Source of the DNA: Pseudomonadota bacterium | GTDB taxonomy: Bacteria; Pseudomonadota; Gammaproteobacteria; Burkholderiales; Burkholderiaceae_C | DNA length: 10,620 bases | NCBI GenBank assembly: GCA_030918015.1 | Contig: JAUPTP010000032.1 | Span: 1 to 10,620, forward strand | Direction of reading: 5' to 3' | Notes under the pieces: generated by a model | What the model was told of the DNA's origin: nothing | Database searches by the model: none | The model's input: the letters and a program-made list of their open reading frames with translations, nothing else | Made by a program: the position numbers and the translations under genes | Part shown: positions 5,262-10,620 of the stretch, one piece after another | How positions within the stretch are numbered: the stretch's first letter is position 1 | Layout: each line of letters begins with the position of its first letter

Positions 5262-6576
5262 GTCGTCCTTGCCTTTCCGTCTCCGCCGTGCCGGCGGGCC
5301 CGTCGCGGTATCCCGTCCGGGCGCCGCACTGATCGCCCTGATTCTAGGCACGCTGGCGGGCTGCGGCAGCACCCCGCCCCGCGCGCCGGCCGAACTGCCG
5401 CCGCTGGAGATCCCGCCGTCGGTGCAGACCCCGCCGCCGACGGCCACCGACGCGGAGGTGCGCGCCACGCCGCGCGGGCGCTGGGTGCGCGCCGAATGGC
5501 GCGACCTGCCCGGCTGGGAGCAGGACGCGCTCACCCAGGTCTGGCCGGCGCTGATGCGCAGCTGCGACAAGGCCCTGACGGCGGCCAACAGCGGCAACAC
5601 CAGCGGCCGCGGCCTGGCGGCGGCGGCCGTGGCCACCGGCACGGTCGGCCTGCATCCGCTGGCCGTGGCCTCGGCCTGGAACGTCACCTGCCGCGAGATG
5701 CGCCGGCTCGGGGCCTCGCCGGACGAGGCGCAGGTGCGCCAGCTGCTGCAGCAGCGCCTGCAGCCCTGGCGCATCGAGAGCGCGGAAGGGCGCACCGACG
5801 GCCTGCTGACCGGCTACTTCGAGCCGCTGCTCGAGGCCAGCCGGGTGCGCACCGCCCGTCACACCGTGCCGCTGCATGCGCCGCCCGCCGACCTGGGCAC
5901 GCGCAAGCCCTGGTACACCCGCGGCGAGATCGACACGCTGCCGGCCGCCCAGGCCGCGCTCAAGGGCCGCGAGATCGCCTGGCTGGCCGACCCGATGGAC
6001 CTGCTGCTGGTGCAGATCCAGGGCTCGGGCCGGCTGACCTTCACCGAGCCGGGCACCGGCCGGCGCAGCACGGTGCGCCTGGCCTTCGCCGGCCACAACG
6101 ACCAGCCCTACCAGTCGGTCGGCCGCTGGCTGGTGGAGCAAGGCGCCTTCACGCTCGAGCAGGCCAGCTGGCCGGCGATCCGGCAGTGGACGCGCCAGAA
6201 CCCGCAGCGGGTCAAGGAGATGCTGGCGGTCAACCCGCGCTATGTCTTCTTCCGGGAAGAGCCGCTGCCCGATCCGTCGATCGGCGCGGTGGGCGCGCAG
6301 GGCGTGCCGCTCACGCCCGGCCGCTCGATCGCGGTCGACAAGGACAGCGTCCCGTATGGCACGCCGGTCTGGCTGGCCAGCACCGAGCCGCAGGGCTGGA
6401 GCGCCACGCCAGCGCCCGCGCGGGCGCTGCAGCGCCTGGTCGTGGCCCAGGACACCGGCAGCGCGATCACCGGCGCGGTGCGCGCCGACTACTTCTGGGG
6501 CTGGGGCGACGGTGCCGAGGACCGCGCCGGCCGCACCAAGCAGCCGCTGCGCATGTGGGCGCTGTGGCCGCGGTGA
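5260..6576 (+). CDS. mltA: Membrane-bound lytic murein transglycosylase A (lipoprotein)
   Basis: A 438-residue enzyme that cleaves the MurNAc-GlcNAc bond of peptidoglycan, forming 1,6-anhydro-MurNAc, and acts from the outer membrane. The N-terminus is a lipoprotein signal: basic FRLRR, a hydrophobic run (GAALIALILG), then lipobox LAGC with the lipidated cysteine at residue 35, followed by a Pro-rich linker. The MltA barrel domain is seen in DGLLTGYFEPLLEASR, the RKPWYTRGEID-type segment and LLLVQIQGSGRL, with GHNDQPYQSVGRWL later. The C-terminal 3D domain carries its three aspartates, D398 (VAQDTGSAI), D410 (RADYFWGWG) and D417; the active acid of E. coli MltA is an Asp of this domain. It is longer than E. 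coli MltA, partly from an Ala/Gly-rich insert around residues 105-145. The ATG at 5260 gives the best signal peptide but lacks a clear ribosome-binding site; the ATG at 5209 would run deep into the small divergent gene. Confidence 0.95.
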   Translation: MSSLPFRLRRAGGPVAVSRPGAALIALILGTLAGCGSTPPRAPAELPPLEIPPSVQTPPPTATDAEVRATPRGRWVRAEWRDLPGWEQDALTQVWPALMRSCDKALTAANSGNTSGRGLAAAAVATGTVGLHPLAVASAWNVTCREMRRLGASPDEAQVRQLLQQRLQPWRIESAEGRTDGLLTGYFEPLLEASRVRTARHTVPLHAPPADLGTRKPWYTRGEIDTLPAAQAALKGREIAWLADPMDLLLVQIQGSGRLTFTEPGTGRRSTVRLAFAGHNDQPYQSVGRWLVEQGAFTLEQASWPAIRQWTRQNPQRVKEMLAVNPRYVFFREEPLPDPSIGAVGAQGVPLTPGRSIAVDKDSVPYGTPVWLASTEPQGWSATPAPARALQRLVVAQDTGSAITGAVRADYFWGWGDGAEDRAGRTKQPLRMWALWPR

Positions 6577-6592
6577 GCCCGGCCGTGCGCGC

Positions 6593-7738
6593 TCAGCCCA
6601 GCTCGGTGCGGGCGCGCCCGGCCTCCTTGGCGCGGTACATCGCCTGATCGGCCCGCTCGATCGCCGCCTCGACATCCTCGGGCGAGGCGCACTGCGTGAT
6701 CCCGGCCGAGAAGCTCAGCACCAGCGGCGGCTGCACGCCGGGCAGAGGATGGCAGCGCAGGCGCTGGCGCAGCCGGTCGACGCAGGCCCGCGCCGGCACC
6801 GCGGCCGTCTCGGGCAGCAGCAGCAGGAACTCCTCGCCCCCCCAGCGGCCCACGACATCGGTGCTGCCGCGCAGCTCCTCCTCGGCCAGCCGGGCGAAGT
6901 GGCACAGCGCCCGGTCGCCGACCGGGTGCCCGTGCTCGTCGTTGATGCGCTTGAAATGGTCGATGTCGATCAGCACCAGCGACAGCGGCTGCCCGCCCTG
7001 GCTGCCCTGGTCGAGCTGGTCGCGCAGCGTGCGCCGGTTGGGCAGGCCGGTCAGCTCGTCGCGGGTGGCCATCTCGTGGATCTTCGCCAGCGCCTGGCGC
7101 AGCTCCTCGCGCTGGTCCGACAGACGCTGACGCAGCCGGCCGAAGCGCACCATCAGGATCGACACCGCCCCCAGCGCCAGCGTCGCGATGCCGGCGTGCA
7201 CGATCTCGACCTCGGCGGGATGGCGCTGCGGATCAGCCCGGTTGCACGCCACCATCACCACCGCCAGCAGCAGGCCCGCCAGCAGCGCCATCGCACGGGC
7301 CTGCCCGGCGCGCAGCACGAACATGCCGAAGGTCAGCACCACCATCAGCATGACGATCACCACGCCGCGGGCCGCCCCCAGCACCGCGTAGGCCCAGCAC
7401 ACCTCGGTGATCGCGCAGACCATCTGCGCCAGCGTCAGCGACGGCTCGGGCGGATGCAGCGCCTCGTTCAGGCCGCTGCGGATCAGCAGGTAGAAGCCGC
7501 CGGCGGACGAGAGGCTGACGGTCGTCAGCACCCGCGCCGCCTCGGTCTGGGCCAGCTCGAACAGCACGGCCGCCTGCAGGATCAGCGCGAACACCAGGAA
7601 GACCGCCAGCGACAGCAGGGTCTGGGAGGTGCGCACCCGCTGTCGCCCCGCCGGCCCCAGCACCAGGAGCGTGGCGAGCTGGGCCACGGGCATCAGGCAG
7701 CGGCGGGAGCCGGACGGCGACAGAAACGGCGAAGGCAT
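6593..7738 (-). CDS. Membrane-bound GGDEF diguanylate cyclase, copy A
   Basis: A protein of up to 381 residues that should make cyclic di-GMP from two GTP at the inner membrane. Six hydrophobic helices occupy about residues 39-60, 68-87, 101-121, 123-142, 147-166 and 180-198. A short helical connector (RLRQRLSDQREELRQALAKIHEM) leads to the catalytic domain: DELTGLPNRR (227-236), LIDIDHFKRINDEHGH (256-271), active-site GGEEF (300-304), and AMYRAKEAGR near the C-terminus. The product-inhibition site RxxD, expected just five residues before GGEEF, is disturbed: the sequence is RGSTD, so Arg and Asp are one residue too far apart. The start is uncertain. ATG 7738 is given, but ATG 7693 (366 residues) aligns better with copy B's N-terminus; neither has a good ribosome-binding site. 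It is convergent with mltA (16-base gap) and 71 bases downstream of its paralogue, possibly cotranscribed. Confidence 0.93.
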   Translation of the reverse strand: MPSPFLSPSGSRRCLMPVAQLATLLVLGPAGRQRVRTSQTLLSLAVFLVFALILQAAVLFELAQTEAARVLTTVSLSSAGGFYLLIRSGLNEALHPPEPSLTLAQMVCAITEVCWAYAVLGAARGVVIVMLMVVLTFGMFVLRAGQARAMALLAGLLLAVVMVACNRADPQRHPAEVEIVHAGIATLALGAVSILMVRFGRLRQRLSDQREELRQALAKIHEMATRDELTGLPNRRTLRDQLDQGSQGGQPLSLVLIDIDHFKRINDEHGHPVGDRALCHFARLAEEELRGSTDVVGRWGGEEFLLLLPETAAVPARACVDRLRQRLRCHPLPGVQPPLVLSFSAGITQCASPEDVEAAIERADQAMYRAKEAGRARTELG

Positions 7739-7791
7739 CCCAGCGCTATCGACCCGCCCCCGCCCGAACTGAACATGCGCGGCGCCCGGCC

Positions 7792-7808
7792 GCTCGGGGT
7801 GCCCGAGC
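7792..7808. other. Perfect 7-base stem hairpin just after the GGDEF copy B stop
   Basis: GCTCGGG and CCCGAGC are separated by three bases (7792-7798, loop 7799-7801, 7802-7808). The hairpin starts one base past the TGA of copy B (7812-7810) on the leftward strand. There is no T-run after it, so it is not a standard intrinsic terminator. It might partly uncouple copy A from copy B or stabilise the upstream transcript end. The rest of the 71-base gap shows no clear promoter. Confidence 0.4.
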
Positions 7809-7809
7809 C

Positions 7810-8937
7810 TCAGGCCGGCTCGATGCGATCGCGCCCGGCGGCCTTGGCCCGGTACAGCGCCCGGTCGGCGCGCTCGAGCGCGCTGTCGATGTCGCCCTGC
7901 CCCAGGCAGCCGCCGACCCCGGCCGAGAACGTCACCCTCAACCCCGGCGCGACCGCATCGAAGGGCTGCCGGCGCAGCCCCTCGCGCAGACGCTCGACCG
8001 CCTGCAGCGCCTGCTGCGCATCGGTCCCCGGCAGCAGCAGCAGGAATTCCTCGCCGCCCCAGCGCGCCAGCACGTCGGCGCCGCGCAGCTCGGCCTCCAT
8101 GCGCTGCGCGAAGCCGCGCAGGACCGCATCCCCGACCGCATGCCCGTGGTGGTCGTTGATCGCCTTGAAATGATCGATGTCGATCAGCGCCAGCGACAGC
8201 GGCGCGCCCAGCCGCGCATGCCGGGCCGTCTCGACGAGCAGCATCTCGCCCATCGCGCGGCGGTTGGGCAGGCCGGTGAGCTCGTCCCGGGTGGCCAGCT
8301 CGCTGAGCCGCTCCAGCGCACGCGACAGCGCGGTGCGCTGGTCGCGCAGGCGCTGGCGCAGATGCACCAGCCGGATCGACAGCATCGTCACGCACGCCAG
8401 CACCAGCGCGGTCACGCCCAGGTGCAGCACCTCGAGCGCGGACGGGAAGCGCGCAGGCTGCGCCCGCGTCATCACGCCCATCACCGCCGCCAGCATCGCC
8501 AGCGCCAGCGACGCCAGCAGCACCGCCTCCCGGCGCCCGAGCGCGAACATCGAGAACATCACCACCACCACGAGCAGCGCCAGCACCGCGCCGCGGGCCG
8601 GGCCGGTCACCGTGTAGACCCACAGCACCAGCGCCACGCCGATCAGCGACTGCACCAGCGTCAGCGACGGCTCGCAGCCGCAGCACGCGGCCAGGCGGCG
8701 ATTCAGCCGGCAGCGCATCAGCAGATAGCCGCTCAGACCGGCCGTGCACATCGCCAGCACCGGCGGCAGCACGCGGGCCCGCTCGAGCAGCGCGCCCTCA
8801 CCGGCGCTGCCCAGCCACAGCAGCAGCGCCAGCGCCAGATAGCCGCCCAGGCCGATCAGGCTCTGGGTGATGCGCCAGCGCTGCGGGCCGGGCGCGCCGA
8901 GCAGCAGCCCGACGGCACGAGTCGAGAATGAATTCAC
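7810..8937 (-). CDS. Membrane-bound GGDEF diguanylate cyclase, copy B
   Basis: A 375-residue paralogue of copy A with the same plan: six transmembrane helices (about 24-43, 55-74, 91-112, 115-133, 137-156, 172-190), a coiled-coil-like linker (HLRQRLRDQRTALSRAL), then a GGDEF domain. Catalytic features: DELTGLPNRR (218-227), LIDIDHFKAINDHHGH (251-266), GGEEF (294-298) and ALYRAKAAGR near the end. Here the inhibitory I-site is intact: RGAD at 285-288, exactly five residues before GGEEF, so product feedback is expected. A short loop after the second helix has three cysteines, C85, C86 and C88, that copy A lacks. The sensory input is unknown; the membrane part does not match a MASE-type domain I can name. 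The start is GTG at 8937, the only start codon before the first helix that avoids running into the upstream regulator gene; upstream frame extension is antisense-like filler. Transcription probably begins in the A+T-rich gap just upstream. Confidence 0.93.
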   Translation of the reverse strand: MNSFSTRAVGLLLGAPGPQRWRITQSLIGLGGYLALALLLWLGSAGEGALLERARVLPPVLAMCTAGLSGYLLMRCRLNRRLAACCGCEPSLTLVQSLIGVALVLWVYTVTGPARGAVLALLVVVVMFSMFALGRREAVLLASLALAMLAAVMGVMTRAQPARFPSALEVLHLGVTALVLACVTMLSIRLVHLRQRLRDQRTALSRALERLSELATRDELTGLPNRRAMGEMLLVETARHARLGAPLSLALIDIDHFKAINDHHGHAVGDAVLRGFAQRMEAELRGADVLARWGGEEFLLLLPGTDAQQALQAVERLREGLRRQPFDAVAPGLRVTFSAGVGGCLGQGDIDSALERADRALYRAKAAGRDRIEPA

Positions 8938-9002
8938 GAAAATCTGGAAACATTGTGTTACCAGCGTGCATATTGAACGATTCTCGCGCGCCTGCCCATC
9001 CC
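8938..9002 (-). promoter_or_regulatory. A+T-rich gap upstream of the GGDEF pair, likely promoter region
   Basis: The 65 bases between the regulator's stop and the GTG of GGDEF copy B are much less G+C-rich than their surroundings at 8938-8980. Leftward, a TTCAAT element is followed after 14 bases by CACAAT, a poor -35/-10 pair with short spacing. A small inverted repeat, AACA-TTG-TGTT, lies at 8949-8959, overlapping that region. A promoter here is likely from composition and position; the exact elements are not established. Confidence 0.35.
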
Positions 9003-9545
9003 TCAGGTCCGGCCACCCAAGTGCGTGAGCGGCCAGACCGACCCCGCCGACTTCACCTCCCCGAGCGAGAAGCTCGTGTGCATGTCCTTCACGTTCGGCA
9101 GCTTGAAGAGTGTGTCCCGGGCCCATCGCGAATACGCATCCAGATCGGTGGTGACCACCTGCAGCTCGAACGTGCCGGTGCCGCTGATGTAGTGGCAGGC
9201 CACCACCTCGGGCAGGGCGCGGATGCCATCCTCGAGTGCCTGTGTTGCTGCTGCGTTGTTTCGTTCTGCGTCGATGCGAACGAATGCAAAGACGCCCAAT
9301 CCGATTCGCCTCCTGTCGATTTCCGCACGGTAGCCGGTGATGTAGCCCTCCTCCTCGAGCCGCTTCACCCGCCGCCAGGTGGGCGCCGCCGACAGGCCGA
9401 TGCGGGTGGCCAGCTCGGCGTTCGACAGCCGGCCGTCGCGCTGCAGCGCGCCCAGGATGGCGATGTCGTAGCGGTCCAGCGCGCCGGCCTCGGGAGCGCG
9501 GGTTTTCCCTGAAAACGCGTTTTCCTGAACATCTCTTTCGTTCAT
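9003..9545 (-). CDS. Lrp/AsnC-family transcriptional regulator
   Basis: A 180-residue feast/famine regulator. The N-terminal winged helix-turn-helix is LDRYDIAILGALQRDGRLSNAELATRIGLSAAPTWRRVKRLEEEGYITGY (residues 23-72), with the recognition helix around 52-62. The C-terminal RAM effector domain begins near VFAFVRID (85-92) and includes LPEVVACHYISGTGTFELQVVTTDLDAYSRWARD (111-144). The G-x-G/D loop that binds amino acids in relatives reads SGTGTFEL here. It has about 22 residues ahead of the DNA-binding domain, more than Lrp itself. The ATG at 9545 has a GGATGGGG element just upstream; a TTG twelve bases earlier is less likely. Its position, divergent from the ferredoxin oxidoreductase gene, makes that gene the probable target and an amino acid or its 2-oxoacid the probable effector. 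Codons in the middle of the gene differ from its neighbours, being A-ending with a tandem AGG pair. Confidence 0.95.
   Translation of the reverse strand: MNERDVQENAFSGKTRAPEAGALDRYDIAILGALQRDGRLSNAELATRIGLSAAPTWRRVKRLEEEGYITGYRAEIDRRRIGLGVFAFVRIDAERNNAAATQALEDGIRALPEVVACHYISGTGTFELQVVTTDLDAYSRWARDTLFKLPNVKDMHTSFSLGEVKSAGSVWPLTHLGGRT
9502..9524. promoter_or_regulatory. Alternating GTTTTC/GAAAAC palindromes inside the regulator's first codons, candidate operator
   Basis: GTTTTC (9502-9507), GAAAAC (9511-9516) and GTTTTC (9519-9524) alternate in direction. The last two form a perfect 14-base palindrome, GAAAACGCGTTTTC (9511-9524), and the first two form a 15-base inverted repeat with a 3-base centre. 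A fourth GAAAAC lies at 9600-9605 in the intergenic gap. They fall in codons 8-15 of the regulator gene and stand out as A+T-rich in strongly G+C-rich DNA. Autorepression by the regulator is a reasonable inference, not shown. Confidence 0.45.
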
Positions 9546-9696
9546 GGCCCCATCCAAGAATGAAGATTGCCCAGACTAGCCGATCCGGAGCCGTGAAAAG
9601 AAAACACCTCTCGGCACGGCGCGCCTAGACTGGTCCGGCGGCGACCCGCCGCCAGAACGCCCTCCGCGTCGCCATTCACGAGATGGAGTCCGCACG
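9546..9696. promoter_or_regulatory. Divergent control region between the Lrp-type regulator and the oxidoreductase gene
   Basis: This 151-base gap must drive both genes. CCAGACTAG (9571-9579) and CTAGACTGG (9625-9633) form an inverted pair with one mismatch, centred near 9602 on the A+T-rich run GTGAAAAGAAAACACC. Read outward, each contains a -10-like hexamer: TAGACT rightward (9626-9631) and TAGTCT leftward. Neither has a good -35. The oxidoreductase ATG is preceded by GGAG (9685-9688) eight bases away. The central A+T run carries another GAAAAC (9600-9605), matching the palindromes inside the regulator gene. Confidence 0.5.
9637..9653 (+). other. Inverted repeat in the probable leader of the oxidoreductase gene
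   Basis: GGCGGC (9637-9642) and GCCGCC (9648-9653) form a 6-base G+C stem with a 5-base loop. It lies just after the -10-like TAGACT, so it would be in the first bases of a rightward transcript, 43 bases before the ATG. There is no T-run. It may be only base-composition chance. Confidence 0.3.
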
Positions 9697-10620
9697 ATGA
9701 ACGCCCCGCTGCCTGACGCTGTGCGCCGATCTCTCGAGCACGCGTCGCTCGACGACAAGTACACGCTGGACCACGGCCGCGCCTTCATGAGCGGCGTGCA
9801 GGCGCTGGTGCGGCTGCCGATGCTGCAGCGCCAGCGCGACCGCGCCGCCGGCCTGGACACCGCCGGCTTCATCAGCGGCTACCGCGGCAGCCCGCTGGGC
9901 ACCTACGACCAGTCGCTGTGGGCCGCGAAGAAGCATCTGGCCGAGCACCGGATCGTCTTCCAGCCCGGCGTCAACGAGGAGCTGGCCGCCACCGCCGTCT
10001 GGGGCACGCAGCAGCTCGACCTGTTCCCGCAGACGAAAAAGCACGACGGCGTCTTCGGCCTCTGGTACGGCAAGGGGCCGGGGGTGGACCGCTGCATCGA
10101 TGTCTTCAAGCACGCCAACATGGCCGGCACCGCGCGCCTGGGCGGCGTGCTGGCCGTCGCCGGCGACGACCACATCGCCAAGAGCAGCACCGCCGCGCAC
10201 CAGAGCGACCATGTGTTCAAGGCCTGCGGCATGCCGGTGTTCTTCCCCAGCACGGTGCAGGAGATCCTCGACCACGGCCTGCATGCGATCGCGCTGAGCC
10301 GCTATGCCGGCGTCTGGTCCGGCATGAAGACGATCCAGGAGGTGGTGGAATCATCCACCTCGGTCAGCGTCGATCCGGACCGGGTGGACATCGTGCTGCC
10401 CGAGGACTTCCAGATGCCGCCCGGCGGCCTGCACATCCGCTGGCCGGATGCGCCGCTGGAGCAGGAAGCGCGGCTGATGGACCACAAGTGGTATGCCGCG
10501 CTGGCCTACATCCGCGCCAACCGGCTCAACTACAACGTGATTGAGGGCGAAAACGGGGGCAAGGGCGACCGTTTCGGCATCATCACCAGCGGCAAGGCCT
10601 TCAACGACACCCGCCAGGCG
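9697..10620 (+). CDS. Indolepyruvate ferredoxin oxidoreductase family protein, N-terminal 308 residues (cut by right edge)
   Basis: An open frame of 308 codons from the ATG at 9697 to the window end without a stop. It matches the N-terminal part of the large fused 2-oxoacid:ferredoxin oxidoreductases of proteobacteria, usually about 1,150-1,200 residues, which join the IorA-like and IorB-like parts in one chain. Recognisable segments: FISGYRGSPLGTYD (58-71), FQPGVNEELAATAVWGTQQ (88-106), with E94 or E95 the probable conserved glutamate of the thiamine-pyrophosphate pyrimidine-binding domain, GLWYGKGPGVDRCIDVFKHAN (121-141), and VAGDDHIAKSSTAAHQSD (154-171). The family oxidatively decarboxylates arylpyruvates or related 2-oxoacids to acyl-CoA, reducing ferredoxin, in amino-acid breakdown. 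The TPP-diphosphate and gamma domains would lie to the right. GGAG eight bases upstream supports the start. The divergent Lrp/AsnC gene is its likely regulator. Confidence 0.93.
   Translation, partial: MNAPLPDAVRRSLEHASLDDKYTLDHGRAFMSGVQALVRLPMLQRQRDRAAGLDTAGFISGYRGSPLGTYDQSLWAAKKHLAEHRIVFQPGVNEELAATAVWGTQQLDLFPQTKKHDGVFGLWYGKGPGVDRCIDVFKHANMAGTARLGGVLAVAGDDHIAKSSTAAHQSDHVFKACGMPVFFPSTVQEILDHGLHAIALSRYAGVWSGMKTIQEVVESSTSVSVDPDRVDIVLPEDFQMPPGGLHIRWPDAPLEQEARLMDHKWYAALAYIRANRLNYNVIEGENGGKGDRFGIITSGKAFNDTRQA

Noticed and set aside
5262..5795. Upstream extension of the small membrane gene to 219 codons
   Set aside because: The added part is antisense to mltA with Arg/Ser-rich composition; the internal ATG at 5261 has its own ribosome-binding site and begins right at the membrane helix.
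5344..6675. 443-codon leftward frame opposite mltA
   Set aside because: Arg/Ala/Gly-rich shadow of mltA, whose lipobox and 3D domain are clear.
6242..8173. A 643-codon rightward frame across the end of mltA and GGDEF copy A
   Set aside because: It starts inside mltA out of frame and runs antisense to clear GGDEF coding sequence; it is Arg/Gln/His-rich filler.
6593..8749. Upstream extension of GGDEF copy A to 718 codons
   Set aside because: The extra N-terminal part overlaps copy B in another frame of the same strand and is not protein-like. The membrane helices and the paralogue's layout set the start near 7738 or 7693.
8140..8931. Rightward frame with a run of histidines opposite GGDEF copy B
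   Set aside because: The His run is the complement of Val/Met codons in a transmembrane helix; it is a shadow, not a metal-binding protein.
8938..9126. Extension of GGDEF copy B to an ATG at 9126
   Set aside because: It would overlap the regulator's coding region and cross the A+T-rich gap; residues added are not like copy A.
9676..10284. Leftward 202-codon frame opposite the oxidoreductase
   Set aside because: Antisense shadow; the rightward frame carries the family motifs.
1..10620. CRISPR arrays, tRNA/rRNA genes, insertion sequences, phage or toxin-antitoxin genes
   Set aside because: Looked for; no regularly spaced repeats, no cloverleaf-like or rRNA-like stretches, no transposase motifs or terminal repeats, and no recognisable toxin pair were seen by eye.

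Overview
The window is very G+C-rich (about 70% by eye). Gene content points to a betaproteobacterium, probably Burkholderiales of the Rubrivivax/Leptothrix/Roseateles type: rpe, apaG, a PF10136 'site-specific recombinase' membrane protein, mltA, an Lrp/AsnC regulator divergent from a fused indolepyruvate ferredoxin oxidoreductase, and CxCxnCxH SWIM-type machinery. This placement is inferred from content; no rRNA or other marker is present.

Layout. Positions 1-2484 are a leftward block. In transcription order it holds a small copper-chaperone-like HMA protein (2484-2266), a short-chain reductase with pteridine-reductase features (2197-1436), ribulose-phosphate 3-epimerase (1374-676), and a SWIM zinc-finger protein that starts at 652 and runs off the left edge. 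Positions 2584-5042 run rightward: apaG, then a large membrane protein of the PF10136 family whose TTG start overlaps the apaG stop. A 93-base gap with three copies of an 8-mer follows. Next come a 41-residue membrane protein (leftward) and the lipoprotein transglycosylase gene mltA (rightward), whose start codons lie back to back within one CATG. Positions 6593-8937 hold two tandem, leftward, paralogous membrane diguanylate cyclases, convergent with mltA. An Lrp/AsnC regulator (9545-9003) lies upstream of them on the same strand. It diverges from a large 2-oxoacid:ferredoxin oxidoreductase gene that starts at 9697 and is cut by the right edge.

How the genes relate. Most are housekeeping: the pentose phosphate/Calvin step (rpe), peptidoglycan turnover (mltA), and the conserved ApaG protein. 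The two GGDEF enzymes should make cyclic di-GMP. One keeps a canonical RxxD inhibitory site and the other does not, so their feedback control may differ. The regulator and the oxidoreductase are a classic divergent local-regulator/target pair, probably for aryl or branched 2-oxoacid breakdown from amino acids. A cluster of alternating GAAAAC/GTTTTC half-sites around the regulator's start looks like an autoregulatory operator.

No complete, clearly new system is visible. The best leads are the SWIM protein at the left edge, which in other bacteria belongs to MoxR-AAA/VWA gene clusters that would lie just outside the window; the shared-CATG divergent gene pair; the regulator palindromes; and the membrane protein family whose 'recombinase' label does not match what is seen. 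No tRNA, rRNA, CRISPR array, insertion sequence or phage gene was recognised.
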